64,000 nucleotides of DNA from Paraglaciecola sp. L3A3. GTDB taxonomy: Bacteria > Pseudomonadota > Gammaproteobacteria > Enterobacterales > Alteromonadaceae. This document shows positions 38,955 through 49,465 of the stretch, in pieces; the stretch's first letter is position 1, and each line of letters opens with the position of its first letter. The translations under genes were made by a program, and so were the position numbers. The notes beneath the pieces were generated by a model that was given only the letters and a program-made list of their open reading frames with translations, was not told the DNA's origin and searched no databases. The DNA lies in contig NZ_CP047023.1 in the NCBI RefSeq assembly GCF_009796765.1, positions 2,525,501-2,589,500 on the forward strand. Direction: 5' to 3'.

Positions 38955-40091
38955 CTACTTCTTAAAGGGTAGCGGCCAGTTTTTTCTTAACATAATCATG
39001 ATCAACATTGCTATCAGTAACAACAAAAGACTAATAACCTCAGGTAAAACTTGCACCAATGAAGCGCCCATCTGATCAACATTTAGTAGAGCTTGAACAC
39101 TAGCTGTGCTTGGTACTAAAAAGCTGAGTGCAACTAAAGGTTCGGGGATTGACTCCACCGGCCAAGCAAAGCCCGCTAGAAAAATAATAGGGATAGAAGT
39201 GGGTATCAAATGGATAACTGCTTGCTCTCGATAACGGAACCAAGAACCAATGACCACTGACCATGCAGCAGCGGTTAGAGAAAATATCAAAACGACAGTT
39301 AACAAATCTGGCAGTTGACCAAGATGCGGATAATCTTCACGCCAGTACACTATTCCGATGTAGTACAGTGTATTAAGTAGGCAAATAGTAGCAGCAGCGA
39401 AGACTAAACCTAATCTATTTCTGCAATATTGCATATTAAATGGCGCGCCAGATTGTCTCCATGTACCTAACAACATACAAATACCTAATAATAAGGTTTG
39501 TTGCAGTACTATGGCGGCCACCGCCGGCACGACATAAGTTGAATAACCCCCGGTTTTATTTGACGCTGCACGTAACTCTAAACGAACAGGTCGACTTCGT
39601 TCCATTGCCTGTTGTGATGAAACAGAGGTTTTCATTTCATGCTTAAGTTTAAGCTTATCCGATAGAGCTTGAGAAGCTCCAACAAAACCAAGTAGCTGGC
39701 CACGATTGAACATAAAGTAGGCGCCATTGCCCAAAACAATGGTTTTAGCCACTGTGCCACGCAGAAAATCTTTGCGAAACCCCCTTGGAATAATCAAACC
39801 ACCTTGTATATCACCATCCCATAATGCTTGTTTTATTTCCCTTGTATCATTGACAACTCTTGTCACTTTAATATCAGGACTTGCATTGGCTAAACGTATC
39901 AATTCACGACTCAAACTAGTGTGGTCAAGATCAGCAATAGCCACGGGGATATTACGCACTACTTCAGGGCTGTATGGAAAGGGATAATATATTGAATAGA
40001 CAATGGGCCCTATAAGAACGAGTAAAAGTACATTACGATCTTTAATAATCGCCACTAAGGAGCACCAATAACTGCGCCAAAATCTAGCCAC
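38955..40091 (-). CDS. ABC-2-type permease, second of a pair
   Basis: 378 aa. N-terminal membrane helix (about 19-36), an extracytoplasmic domain beginning NIPVAIADLDHTSLSRELIRLANASPDIKV, then five or six helices from about 185 to the end. This is the YhhJ/YbhR topology (ABC2_membrane_3). It overlaps the other permease gene by 8 bases, so both are made from one message. No ATP-binding subunit gene is present in this cluster. Confidence 0.88.
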   Translation of the reverse strand: MARFWRSYWCSLVAIIKDRNVLLLVLIGPIVYSIYYPFPYSPEVVRNIPVAIADLDHTSLSRELIRLANASPDIKVTRVVNDTREIKQALWDGDIQGGLIIPRGFRKDFLRGTVAKTIVLGNGAYFMFNRGQLLGFVGASQALSDKLKLKHEMKTSVSSQQAMERSRPVRLELRAASNKTGGYSTYVVPAVAAIVLQQTLLLGICMLLGTWRQSGAPFNMQYCRNRLGLVFAAATICLLNTLYYIGIVYWREDYPHLGQLPDLLTVVLIFSLTAAAWSVVIGSWFRYREQAVIHLIPTSIPIIFLAGFAWPVESIPEPLVALSFLVPSTASVQALLNVDQMGASLVQVLPEVISLLLLLIAMLIMIMLRKNWPLPFKK

Positions 40092-41274
40092 AATTAGCCC
40101 CTATCCTGATGGTTTCATTACGCCTGCGGATTCGACCAATAGCAAATGGAAGTGGTAACAAAATAAAGCACAACAGAGTAAGGATTTCTGCCATCGAACT
40201 ACTAACCGGCGCACCTATTTCAGCTTGTTCTATTTGCAAACGCAGCAAAGTTTTGATTGGCAATAGATAAGTCCACAATTGAGCCATTAAAGGCATGGAA
40301 TGTTGCGGAAAAGTGATACCTGCATAGGCAAAAGCTGGTGCAGTAAAAAACACTGTAAGAGACAAAGCTGTGGCTAGTACCTTAGTTAAAGCCACAAAAA
40401 GAAGACCTAACACAATATAAGCACAGATCATTAATTCCCAGCCGACTACAAGTAAAGTTAAACTGCCTGTCACTGGCCAACCGGCAATACCAAAAAGCCA
40501 AATCAAACAAGCGATACCAATCATTGAGGCCAACATAAACACGGGTAACACTTTAGCAGCAAGGGTACAATAAATGCTGCCTCCTGAAGCTAGCCATTCA
40601 ACACTTGTTTGGTCGCGAAACTCCTTACCTATAACAAATACGGTCCATACCATAACGAATACCTGCAACATAGCAGGTAATAAACTAGCGACCAAAAAGT
40701 ATTGGTAATTTTGAAAAGGATTAAACAATGTTCTTAGTTCAGTTTGTAATGGTGAAAACTGAACACTAGCGGCTAGACCACTTGCTCCACGTTTGGCCAG
40801 TGATGTCATTTCTACACCAGCAGACATACTGGCGGTTATCAGGCGCAAGCTTTTTAAGATGGTGCCTGAAATTGTTAAGTATTGACCACTGTGCCAAGCT
40901 AGTATTGTTGTTTGCTTAGCTTTTTTTATGTCTTTGCCAAATCCTTCAGGAATTAACACTAAAGCATAAATTGACCCCTGCTCAAGGAGTTCACGACCTT
41001 CAGTAGTCGAAGTAAGTTTATCAACTATGTGCATCTCTGGTGACGCATTTAACATTCGTATATAAGTACGAGAAACACTGGAAGCGTCATTATCTATTAC
41101 TGCAATAGGTAAATTAGTTAAGGTGCCAGATGAAAATATCCAAGCAACAATAATCATACTGGCGCTTAAAATAATCACGGCAAGAAGGCACTCCCTGCCA
41201 CTATTTCGATAATATTGTAGTTCGCGTTTTAATGACCTGATGAACCCCGGTTTATCTTTCGGATGTTCTTGCAT
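40084..41274 (-). CDS. ABC-2-type permease, first of a pair
   Basis: 396 aa, same architecture as its neighbour: N-terminal helix at about 23-45, the extracytoplasmic segment NLPIAVIDNDASSVSRTYIRMLNASPEMHIV, and six C-terminal helices from about 180. The related opening of the extracytoplasmic domains (IAVxDxDxxSxSRxxIRxxNASP) shows that the two permeases are paralogues and presumably form a heterodimer. Preceded by the HlyD-like gene with 24 bases between. Confidence 0.88.
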   Translation of the reverse strand: MQEHPKDKPGFIRSLKRELQYYRNSGRECLLAVIILSASMIIVAWIFSSGTLTNLPIAVIDNDASSVSRTYIRMLNASPEMHIVDKLTSTTEGRELLEQGSIYALVLIPEGFGKDIKKAKQTTILAWHSGQYLTISGTILKSLRLITASMSAGVEMTSLAKRGASGLAASVQFSPLQTELRTLFNPFQNYQYFLVASLLPAMLQVFVMVWTVFVIGKEFRDQTSVEWLASGGSIYCTLAAKVLPVFMLASMIGIACLIWLFGIAGWPVTGSLTLLVVGWELMICAYIVLGLLFVALTKVLATALSLTVFFTAPAFAYAGITFPQHSMPLMAQLWTYLLPIKTLLRLQIEQAEIGAPVSSSMAEILTLLCFILLPLPFAIGRIRRRNETIRIGANCG

Positions 41275-41298
41275 CTGATATTGCCTCTTTGCTATTTT

Positions 41299-42273
41299 CT
41301 AGTTAATTGCAAGTAAAACGCTCATACCTGGGCGCAGTCCATCAACTAACTTATCAGGTCGCATTTTTACCTCAAAAGTCTTAATGTCATAGCCATCCGA
41401 ATAACGTGTAGCACGCCATGTAGCAAACTCAGCTTGTGGTGAAATATAATAAACAGAGAGAGATATTTTCTGGTCTCCCAGTGCCGGGACCGAACCAGTT
41501 AATTGGGCTCCCATTTTAAAATTTAGCAAATGATCTTCACGAACATTCAATACTACCCAAGCATCTGAAAGATCAACTATGGTAATCACAGGAAATCCTG
41601 TCGGCGCCAATTCACCTGGATCAACTAATACTTGTGATACTTCTCCAGACATTGGTGCAATAAGGTGTGTTTCTGAGGTAAATGCTGAAACTTCAGCAAT
41701 AACCCCTTTAGCTTGAGCAACCACTGCTAGTGCTGCTGCTTTGTCTTCTCCTCTAGCTCCATTCAAGGCCATATCGTATTGTGCACGTGTGGCAGAGGCG
41801 GCATCTGCGGCAGTCCTAGCATTAGTTGATGCTTCATCATGTTTTTGCTCTGATATTAAGCCCTCCTGGAATAGAGAATCAAAGCGCTCAAAGATTTTTT
41901 CCGCAAGCTCTGCTGCTGACTCTGCCCTTGCCCACGCATACTTCAACATACGGATTTCTTCTTCCCTTGCACCTGTATTGGCTTTGTTACTGATGGCTAA
42001 CGCTGCATCTCGTCCGGCGTTGGCCTGAGTCATTTTAGCTGTCAGTTCTGGGCTATCTAATTCGAACAGAAGATCACCTGTGGCAACATGATCACCTTCT
42101 CGAACTAAAACCTGACTAATTCTGCCTGCTATTTTTGCTGCAACATCCACTTCTCTAGCTTCGACTTGTCCTTGAAAAACCAAAGGTAAAGGAGCTGATA
42201 TTGTTGACATACCGTATCCAAGTACGACAACAACCGCTATGGCCATGACCGTCAAAATGGCCTTATATTTCAT
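41299..42273 (-). CDS. HlyD-family periplasmic adaptor
   Basis: 324 aa. N-terminal anchor (about 5-22), biotinyl-lipoyl-like halves (EVDVAAKIAGRISQVLVREGDHVATGDLLFELDS and HLIAPMSGEVSQVLVDPGELAPTGFPVITIVDLS), an alpha-helical hairpin with Ala-rich coiled coil between (about 75-190), and a beta barrel. It connects an inner-membrane transporter with a TolC channel. Overlaps the upstream outer-membrane gene by 4 bases. Confidence 0.92.
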   Translation of the reverse strand: MKYKAILTVMAIAVVVVLGYGMSTISAPLPLVFQGQVEAREVDVAAKIAGRISQVLVREGDHVATGDLLFELDSPELTAKMTQANAGRDAALAISNKANTGAREEEIRMLKYAWARAESAAELAEKIFERFDSLFQEGLISEQKHDEASTNARTAADAASATRAQYDMALNGARGEDKAAALAVVAQAKGVIAEVSAFTSETHLIAPMSGEVSQVLVDPGELAPTGFPVITIVDLSDAWVVLNVREDHLLNFKMGAQLTGSVPALGDQKISLSVYYISPQAEFATWRATRYSDGYDIKTFEVKMRPDKLVDGLRPGMSVLLAIN

Positions 42274-43697
42274 TGTGCTTTCTCCTCAATTGACAGCCTA
42301 ATGTCTGCTCTAGCGACGTAATCTGTAAAGTTTGCTATCTGACCACTTGCTTCTAATAAATCGACCAGTGATAATACAAAATCATAGGCAGCGACCGCAC
42401 GTTCAGTTTCAGCTCTTGCTACTGCAAGTCTTGCATCTACAACATCTAAGGATGTGCCCAAGCCTTCTGTAAACAAACGTTCCCTTAAATTGAGTGTTTC
42501 TTGTGCCAGTTCGATACTGGATGCTAACAACATGAATTGGTCTCGTGCCCGCTCGACTGAGCGATAACTTTTCTCGATAAAGGTTGCGATGCCCATAGCC
42601 ACTTCTCGTTCAAGGGCACTGACTCTTTGTATCTGTTGTTCTGCGGCGCTAACCAGCCGACTTCGATTATATCGATCAAATATTGGATAAGAGATATTAA
42701 CCCCAACCACCCAATCTGGTTCGAGTAACGGCAACGGATTGGAAAAATCAGCATCCTCCTGAACTAAGTTATAACTACCATATGCAACAACTGTTGGCTT
42801 CCAACGGGCCTGTTCAATCACTTTTCCTTGCTCAGCTTGTTTGTGTTTTGCCCGCAATAGCGCAAGTTGACTATGGCCTGTGTACCCAGCATTAATAAAT
42901 TCCGTAAGTGGTGCGAGTGGACGACTTAACACAAACAATTGAGTAAGTGGCTCGATGGCTTGTTCACTTTTTAACAGGCGGCGTAAAGTGACATTGGCAA
43001 TACCATAATCGGCACGGGCTTGTTCTAGGTTGCGGCGAGCCTCATCAAAGGCAACTTGTGCATGTAAGCGTTCAACTTTGGATAATATTCCCTTGGCTTC
43101 AAATCGTGTTGCCTGATGCAAATGATGCTTTACTCCTGCGAGAACATCTTCACGTATCCTCAGCACACGTTTGGCTAACAAATGCCCAAAGTATACAGTT
43201 GCCAGCAATTTTTCTTGATGTTCAATAGTACCTGTACGTTCAGCTTCTGCTAAAGCAATACCAGCATCGGCAAAGCGCCGTGCAGCGTTATTTCGACCGC
43301 CGGTATATAGCAACCAGCTTGAAGTAATCGAAGCGGCTGGATTAACAGAATTAAAATCAAGATCTACTGAGCTAGGAGTATATTGTTCTGCCCCTGGAAT
43401 TAACTGACCTGCGACTTGTTGCAATGGCTCAATATTTAACTCACGCTTTAATCCGTAAGCCATTACCCCTGCGGAAATACTAAGCGTCGGTAAATCTAAA
43501 CTATCAAGTGAATGGCGGCGTTCTCGTTCGCTGTTTACTTGATAATTAGAAGCATGAATGGCATCTGATTGTAGCCGCAGCCTTTGCCGAGCTTGGGCAT
43601 AAGAAAGCGCATCGTCAGCATTTGCGAAAGGTATTGATGTAATGTTAATACATATAGTAATGGCAAACAGGCTAACTATATTTTTCGATAACATCAT
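42270..43697 (-). CDS. TolC-family outer membrane efflux protein
   Basis: 475 aa from the ATG at 43697 (AGGGG ahead; the frame is open to 43712). A signal peptide ends near SIPFANA. Two repeated helical halves follow with the typical segments ATVYFGHLLAKRVLRIREDVLAGVKHHLHQATRFEAKGILSKVERLHAQVAFDEARR and NLRERLFTEGLGTSLDVVDARLAVARAETERAVAAYDFVLSLVDLLEASG. First gene of the four-gene exporter operon. Confidence 0.91.
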   Translation of the reverse strand: MMLSKNIVSLFAITICINITSIPFANADDALSYAQARQRLRLQSDAIHASNYQVNSERERRHSLDSLDLPTLSISAGVMAYGLKRELNIEPLQQVAGQLIPGAEQYTPSSVDLDFNSVNPAASITSSWLLYTGGRNNAARRFADAGIALAEAERTGTIEHQEKLLATVYFGHLLAKRVLRIREDVLAGVKHHLHQATRFEAKGILSKVERLHAQVAFDEARRNLEQARADYGIANVTLRRLLKSEQAIEPLTQLFVLSRPLAPLTEFINAGYTGHSQLALLRAKHKQAEQGKVIEQARWKPTVVAYGSYNLVQEDADFSNPLPLLEPDWVVGVNISYPIFDRYNRSRLVSAAEQQIQRVSALEREVAMGIATFIEKSYRSVERARDQFMLLASSIELAQETLNLRERLFTEGLGTSLDVVDARLAVARAETERAVAAYDFVLSLVDLLEASGQIANFTDYVARADIRLSIEEKAQ

Positions 43698-43851
43698 CTG
43701 TTTACCCCTCATTATTTTGGGTAAACAAAATCTGTTCGCATTTTATGCGCTGAAGCTGGGAATACCAGATAACAGCAATGTACAGAATTGATAAAAATTT
43801 GCTCATGGTATATCAGCATTAAACTATTCGATTGTTACGCTCGAAAAATTA

Positions 43852-45177
43852 CTATGCAATCATCCTTACGTTCGATTCTTTATTGGCATGATCAGATTGA
43901 TTAATAGAATCAAGGCTTGAATTTAATTTGGCTAACATTTCTTTGGTTACCAACACAATCCCGCCTTTACTAATTCGAAATCCTCTAGCCATATCTAGTT
44001 GTTTATCTACGCCGATATTCATACCGTCAGGAATGTGACAAGCCGTGTCAATAATTGCTTGCTTGATATGCACATTACGACCGATTTCAACTTGCGGAAG
44101 AATAACGGATTGTTCAACTTTACTATAAGAATGAACATGAACATCGGAAAATAGTAATGACTGATTGATTTCAGCACCTGAAATTATGCATCCTCCGGAA
44201 ATACTTGAGTCGACAGCATAACCACGACGTTGCTCATCGTTAAAAATGAATTTAGCCGGAGGTGATTGTTTTTGATAAGTCCAGATGGGCCATTCTTGAT
44301 CATATAAGTTCAATTCAGGGGTGACACTGATCAAATCAATATTAGCTTGCCAATATGAATCTAAGGTGCCTACATCTCGCCAATAAGGGGCAATTTTTGG
44401 TTCTTCCGATTGAAAACGAAAGGCCTGAACTTGATGACTATTAATGGCGGCTGGAATGATATCGTGGCCAAAATCATGTTGAGACTCAACTTTTTGAGCG
44501 TCTTCAAGTAAGCATTCAATCAAAAATTCAGTACTGAATATATAGTTGCCCATTGATGCCAGGGTACAGCCTGGTTTATCTACAAGAGGACGGGGATGTG
44601 TAGGTTTTTCATGAAAATCAATGATCCTATTTTGTTCATTGACTGACATCACACCAAAGGCGCCAGCTGCATCTTGAATAGGCATCTCAATACAGGATAT
44701 AGTCATGTCGGCACCACTTTTAGCATGCTGAACCAGCATGTCACCATAATCCATTTTATAAATGTGATCACCAGCTAACACCACTACATATTTAGGGGCA
44801 TGTTCTCGAATGAATTCGATGTTTTGATACAAGGCATCAGCTGTGCCTTCATACCAGTTTGATGAATACTGTTGAGACGCAGGTAATAATTCGACAAATT
44901 CGCCTAACTCTCTATTTAGATGGCCCCATCCTCGTGAAAGATGTTGCAAGAGTGAATAGGCTTTGTACTGTGTCATCACCCCTATCTTGCGTATACCAGA
45001 ATTGACACAATTTGATAAAGGAAAATCAATGACTTTAAATTTACCACCAAAATGGACTGCAGGTTTAGCCTGGTTTTGGGTGAGTTCGCATAATCGACTG
45101 CCTTTGCCACCGGCTAAGATCAGGGCGAGAGTATCTCGGGTTAAATTACTGACATAACGATTATTTGAAGTAACCAT
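43852..45177 (-). CDS. glgC: Glucose-1-phosphate adenylyltransferase
   Basis: 441 aa. Makes ADP-glucose for glycogen synthesis. N-terminal nucleotidyltransferase with [72 protein letters not shown] and FHEKPTHP. The C-terminal part (about 300-420) has left-handed beta-helix hexapeptides. It stands alone, without glgA or glgB beside it. Confidence 0.96.
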   Translation of the reverse strand: MVTSNNRYVSNLTRDTLALILAGGKGSRLCELTQNQAKPAVHFGGKFKVIDFPLSNCVNSGIRKIGVMTQYKAYSLLQHLSRGWGHLNRELGEFVELLPASQQYSSNWYEGTADALYQNIEFIREHAPKYVVVLAGDHIYKMDYGDMLVQHAKSGADMTISCIEMPIQDAAGAFGVMSVNEQNRIIDFHEKPTHPRPLVDKPGCTLASMGNYIFSTEFLIECLLEDAQKVESQHDFGHDIIPAAINSHQVQAFRFQSEEPKIAPYWRDVGTLDSYWQANIDLISVTPELNLYDQEWPIWTYQKQSPPAKFIFNDEQRRGYAVDSSISGGCIISGAEINQSLLFSDVHVHSYSKVEQSVILPQVEIGRNVHIKQAIIDTACHIPDGMNIGVDKQLDMARGFRISKGGIVLVTKEMLAKLNSSLDSINQSDHANKESNVRMIA

Positions 45178-45831
45178 TGTCCTTTCCTTTTAATATTAAC
45201 GATACAAAATTTAACTTAAGTTCAGATCGGGAATATAGATAACCACTATTATTGCTACCAATGCATATTTTTCCCGTGAGTACATCAGGTGAATCTAGAT
45301 GCGGTAGTAGCATACATTTTTCACCATTTTTTAGTTATTAGTAATACTTCGTAACTGAATGTGGAATATACGTAGAGACGTGATATTGAGAATATGGTCA
45401 AGATTTAGCGGCAATATCGAAAGCCATAATACATATTCAATATGATTAACAAAATTCTATTGATTGCTTGAGAATATGTGGCATTCTTCATGAAATCTTC
45501 ATGAAAATAATGATCAGGTAAACGTAACCCAATAGCCAGCTGTCTATGTATAAAGTCTTGGCAAAATCACAGCCTAAAAATACATAGTCTAAAAATTGAA
45601 TGCTATATATTTGTAGACGTCGGTAAGCCATTTTATTGGTCTTTAATAAATGACTTTCTCAAATAAACAATAATCAATTGGAATACAAAAAATATCCAAT
45701 GTGCAGTGAAATATGACTTCCTTATTGTATGCCAGATCTATCAGCTTAAATTTAGGTTTGTTGCAATTTTTAACCCTTTCAACGTATTGTATTTTTTATC
45801 AAAAACTGCGTTGACGAAAAGAGTGAAGCGA
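45178..45831. other. Long intergenic region between glgC and the DUF432 operon
   Basis: About 650 bases between divergent genes. Apart from a tandem motif at 45486-45503 I see no gene, RNA or repeat. It should hold the promoters of both glgC and the DUF432/MscS/Gss operon. Confidence 0.45.
45486..45503 (+). promoter_or_regulatory. Tandem CTTCATG repeat with 11-base period (Pho-box-like)
   Basis: CTTCATGAAATCTTCATG has two identical 7-mers separated by AAAT, the spacing of binding sites for OmpR/PhoB-type regulators (E. coli Pho box CTGTCAT-N4-CTGTCAT). It lies about 330 bases upstream of the DUF432 start and 310 upstream of glgC. The regulator is not identified. Confidence 0.4.
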
Positions 45832-46614
45832 ATGAAAAAATGGTGGGGAGATATAGGTTTTAAACTAAATGAGACTAAAACTTGGAGAATTGGTAACCGT
45901 AAAATTTCGGTCCAACGAAAAGGGGCAGAATGGATCATTTGGAATGAAGAAACTCAGCAAGAAAGCTTTGAGCAATTGATACTAGAAGACGGGGTTTCGG
46001 AACTTTCTACTGACATTCAACCCAAAAGATATTTAGTTGAAAAAACCGCAGATTTTATAAAAGCCTTACCGCTATTGGCCAATCGTTCAGTCATAGTTCG
46101 GCCTAGTTCTACTTTGAATATCCTGCCTGGAGAAAAAATTGAACTGTTTGTTAGTTCTCCATTATGGTTAGCATTTTATAGCCAAAATAATAAATTACCC
46201 ATAAGTGATCTACCCTTTTGGTTGCCTTCAGATTCTTGGTTTGGTCCATCAACTATGGTGGGTGAGTTATGTTATTCAAAATATACCGATGCCAGAGTGA
46301 CTTTAGATAATATTCAGAAACGTTCTCATAGAGCAATCACTAGCATCAGCATATCCAATGAACATGATGAATTATTGACTATAGATAGGATTAGCTTACC
46401 TATCCCGTTTTTAAATCTTTATGTGGATGCTACAGAACAGTTTTGGACAGATAAGGTGTGTTTAATTCATCATTTAGATGGTGATCGTCCTTCTTTTAAT
46501 ATTAAAAACTTGGCAAAAGAACGAGACAAGTCGACTATTTCACTGGTATCAACAGCTCGCGAAAAAGCAGATGAACATACCTTTATGCGTTCAATTAGAA
46601 GTTTAGTGGCTTAA
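45832..46614 (+). CDS. DUF432 family protein
   Basis: 260 aa from the ATG at 45832, chosen because MKKWWGDIGFKLNETKTWRIGNRKISVQRKGAEWIIW resembles the family start; the open frame extends 42 codons further upstream. Mostly beta-rich, no signal peptide. DUF432 proteins are frequently encoded next to MscS channels, as here with a 16-base gap, which suggests a channel partner or regulator. Biochemical function unknown. Confidence 0.78.
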   Translation: MKKWWGDIGFKLNETKTWRIGNRKISVQRKGAEWIIWNEETQQESFEQLILEDGVSELSTDIQPKRYLVEKTADFIKALPLLANRSVIVRPSSTLNILPGEKIELFVSSPLWLAFYSQNNKLPISDLPFWLPSDSWFGPSTMVGELCYSKYTDARVTLDNIQKRSHRAITSISISNEHDELLTIDRISLPIPFLNLYVDATEQFWTDKVCLIHHLDGDRPSFNIKNLAKERDKSTISLVSTAREKADEHTFMRSIRSLVA

Positions 46615-46630
46615 TACAGGAAACCTCAAA

Positions 46631-47482
46631 GTGGAAGAAACCAGTGCAACCCTAAGTTTGATGCAGCAATTCCATGTCTTTGCTATTGGCAAAGGACTGT
46701 TAATACTCGTCATTGGTTATTTACTCGCTCGATTAGCTAGAAATGGTGTTGGTCGCCTTAAAATTGCCCATTTAACTCCTCACAGCATGATCCTATTTAA
46801 AAGGGTGGTGTTTTACGGAATTTTAGTGCTTACCTCGATTTCTGTGATGAAAGAACTCGGATTTGATTTAAGTGTAGTGCTTGGCGCAGCTGGTATTTTT
46901 AGTGTGGCAATCGGTTTTGCTTCACAAACATCAGCGTCAAATTTAATTAGTGGCTTATTTTTAATGATGGAAAGGCCTTTTTCTATCGGCGATGTAATAC
47001 GGGTAGAGTCAACTACAGGGGAGGTTATCTCCATAGATTTGTTGTCGGTGAAAATTCGCACATTTGACAACTTATTTGTGCGTATTCCTAATGAATCTAT
47101 GATCAAAACCCAAGTCACTACCTTAACAAGATTCCCCATACGCAGGGCTGATCTACAAATTGGTATTGCCTACAAAGAAGATATAGAACGAGTAAAAGAA
47201 GTACTCAGCCAAGTTGCAGCAAAAAATCCACTTTGTTTGGACGAACCAGCACCGTTATTTATTTTACTTGGTTTTGGTTCATCATCGGTAGATATTCAAT
47301 TCTCAGTTTGGGCGAAAAGAGAGAATTTTCTGACCTTAAAAAATAGTATGTATCAAGAAATTAAAAAGACCTTCGATGAACAAAATATCGAGATCCCCTT
47401 CCCTCATATCAGTTTGTATTCTGGTGAAGCGACTAAACCTATACCTATAGTTATGGAGCAAGATAACCATGAGCAGTTGTAA
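46631..47482 (+). CDS. Mechanosensitive ion channel, MscS family
   Basis: 283 aa from a GTG at 46631 with AGGA ahead. Three N-terminal membrane helices (about 15-33, 58-75, 80-103), the pore helix VVLGAAGIFSVAIGFASQTSASNLISGLFLMMERPFSIGDVI, and the beta domain with RVESTTGEVISIDLLSVKIRTFDNLFVRIPN. The C-terminal alpha/beta domain ends IEIPFPHISLYSG, usual for MscS. Cotranscribed with DUF432 and probably with the Gss gene. Confidence 0.94.
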   Translation: MEETSATLSLMQQFHVFAIGKGLLILVIGYLLARLARNGVGRLKIAHLTPHSMILFKRVVFYGILVLTSISVMKELGFDLSVVLGAAGIFSVAIGFASQTSASNLISGLFLMMERPFSIGDVIRVESTTGEVISIDLLSVKIRTFDNLFVRIPNESMIKTQVTTLTRFPIRRADLQIGIAYKEDIERVKEVLSQVAAKNPLCLDEPAPLFILLGFGSSSVDIQFSVWAKRENFLTLKNSMYQEIKKTFDEQNIEIPFPHISLYSGEATKPIPIVMEQDNHEQL

Positions 47483-47538
47483 GCTAATAATTGTCCATAT
47501 GCATAGTTTAAAAATTATTGACATAAGTTGGAGCAATT

Positions 47539-49398
47539 GTGACTAAACATAATGTGACTGGTGACCTACCTTTTGGTGAAGCATTGGGGATAGCCCCAGG
47601 CGGCGTAATCTCATATTCATCTGATTACGACACGGCTGATGATGCGATTTATCCTAGTCGCAGCCATTTTAGAAGTTATATTGACGGTATCTATATGGGA
47701 TACAAGTGGCAATGTGTGGAGTTTGCCAGGCGCTGGCTTTATATCAATAAAGGATACATATTTAACGATGTGGCGATGGCTTATGAAATATTCAGGCTTA
47801 ATTATGTTCGCGATTTAGTGAATAACACTGAATTATCCCTTCATTCTTTTCAAAATGGTTCACAAAGACGGCCAGAAGCTGGATGTTTATTAATTTGGGA
47901 TGAGGGTGGAGAGTTTGAAGAAACGGGTCACGTAGCTATTATCACCGAGGTTTTTGACGATAAAATTCGCATAGTTGAACAAAATCAGGACTTTGGTAAA
48001 TGGCCTAATGAACAGGACTTTTCTAGGGAGATAAAGGCTAAAATCGGTAACAAAAACGACTATTGGTTGCATTGTCCTTCTGGTAAGTCGACAATTTTGG
48101 GCTGGGTAATGCAAACTGGTGACCCTAAACATGCTGTCTTGTTTGATGTGCCTGACAAACAAAGTTTTAATATTTTGTCCTGTTCCGCAAAGGATAATGG
48201 CAAAGTAAATAGTCCTTGGCTTAATATAGCTAATGACGACGAAAATGCTTTTGTTGACATGATGCAAGGGCATAAGTTGTCGTCGTCCCCCAGCAATGAA
48301 TTAAACTATTACCAAATTTCTACTGTAGCAAAAGAGGCCCTAGAATCAGCCACCGATGAACTACATCAAATGTTTATGCATGCTACAGATTATGCCCTTG
48401 CTCATCCCGAGCTTTTAGCTAAATTTGCTTTACCTGAACAGATATTGGCGAAAATTAGAACGTCATGGGCCAATCGCAGAAATCAGTTAATTACTAGTCG
48501 CTTTGACTTTGCTATGTCTGAAAATGGCTTGAAGGTCTACGAATATAACTGTGATTCTGCATCTTGTTATATGGAAGTGGCTAAAGTGCAGGGTAAATGG
48601 CTTAAACACTTCGAAGTAAAAGACGGTTATGACGCAGGTAGTGACTTGTTCAATCGACTAGTTAAAGCTTGGAAAAGTTGCAAAATAAACTCTATTGTTC
48701 ATGTGTTACAAGACGATGATCCAGAAGAAACTTATCACGCATTTTTCATGAAAAGTGCCATAGAAGCGGCTGGCTACAAATGTGAAGTGATAAAAGGTTT
48801 ATCTTCGCTGAGCTGGACTGCTGACGGTGACATTCAAGATTGTCATGGTGACAGCATAAAATGGGTGTGGAAAACTTGGGCTTGGGAAACAGCTTTAGAT
48901 GAATTACGACTAGACGACAGTCATCAACAACAAGTTAATGAACATACTTTACCCCCTACTTTGGCCGATGTGTTATTAAACGATGACATTATGGTGTTTG
49001 AGCCCATGTGGACCTTAATACCCAGTAATAAAGCCATCTTACCCATACTCTGCTCGCTATTTCCTAATCACCCTCTGTTATTAAACACTGACTTTGAAAT
49101 GAATAGCGAATTAGAGAAAACTGGCTATGTGGTGAAACCTATTGTGGGACGTTGCGGGGCAAATATTCAATTAATCGATCAAGATAAAAAAGTACTAGCC
49201 GAGAAATTTGGTCAATTCGAAAATCGAGAAAAAATATACCAACAACTGTTTGCTTTACCTTGTATAGATAACCTATATGTACAAATTTGTACCTTTACGG
49301 CACAGGGTAACTATGCTGGAAGTGGCGTACGTGTTGACCCAACTATGATTATCGGTCAAGACAGTGATTGTTTAGCTTTACAAGTTAGTCATAAATAA
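47539..49398 (+). CDS. gss: Bifunctional glutathionylspermidine synthetase/amidase
   Basis: 619 aa, the same length as E. coli Gss. The N-terminal CHAP amidase domain has Cys59 in YKWQCVEFARRWL and His131 in ETGHVAIITEV, at the same positions as the E. coli enzyme. The C-terminal ATP-grasp synthetase shows RFDFAMSENGLKVYEYNCDSASCYMEVAK, MWTLIPSNKAILPIL, KPIVGRCGANIQL and the final GSGVRVDPTMIIGQDSDCLAL. It joins glutathione to spermidine and hydrolyses the product. The GTG start at 47539 has GGAG ahead. It is followed by the QEGLA peptidase gene. Confidence 0.95.
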   Translation: MTKHNVTGDLPFGEALGIAPGGVISYSSDYDTADDAIYPSRSHFRSYIDGIYMGYKWQCVEFARRWLYINKGYIFNDVAMAYEIFRLNYVRDLVNNTELSLHSFQNGSQRRPEAGCLLIWDEGGEFEETGHVAIITEVFDDKIRIVEQNQDFGKWPNEQDFSREIKAKIGNKNDYWLHCPSGKSTILGWVMQTGDPKHAVLFDVPDKQSFNILSCSAKDNGKVNSPWLNIANDDENAFVDMMQGHKLSSSPSNELNYYQISTVAKEALESATDELHQMFMHATDYALAHPELLAKFALPEQILAKIRTSWANRRNQLITSRFDFAMSENGLKVYEYNCDSASCYMEVAKVQGKWLKHFEVKDGYDAGSDLFNRLVKAWKSCKINSIVHVLQDDDPEETYHAFFMKSAIEAAGYKCEVIKGLSSLSWTADGDIQDCHGDSIKWVWKTWAWETALDELRLDDSHQQQVNEHTLPPTLADVLLNDDIMVFEPMWTLIPSNKAILPILCSLFPNHPLLLNTDFEMNSELEKTGYVVKPIVGRCGANIQLIDQDKKVLAEKFGQFENREKIYQQLFALPCIDNLYVQICTFTAQGNYAGSGVRVDPTMIIGQDSDCLALQVSHK

Positions 49399-49465
49399 AA
49401 TGAAACAGGCGACTCTCACAGTAGTATCAACTTGTGTTTGTTGATGAGGATGAAATCTAAGACAG

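Noticed and set aside
47890..48273. Minus-strand frame of 127 codons
   Set aside because: Antisense to the amidase domain of Gss; no independent evidence.
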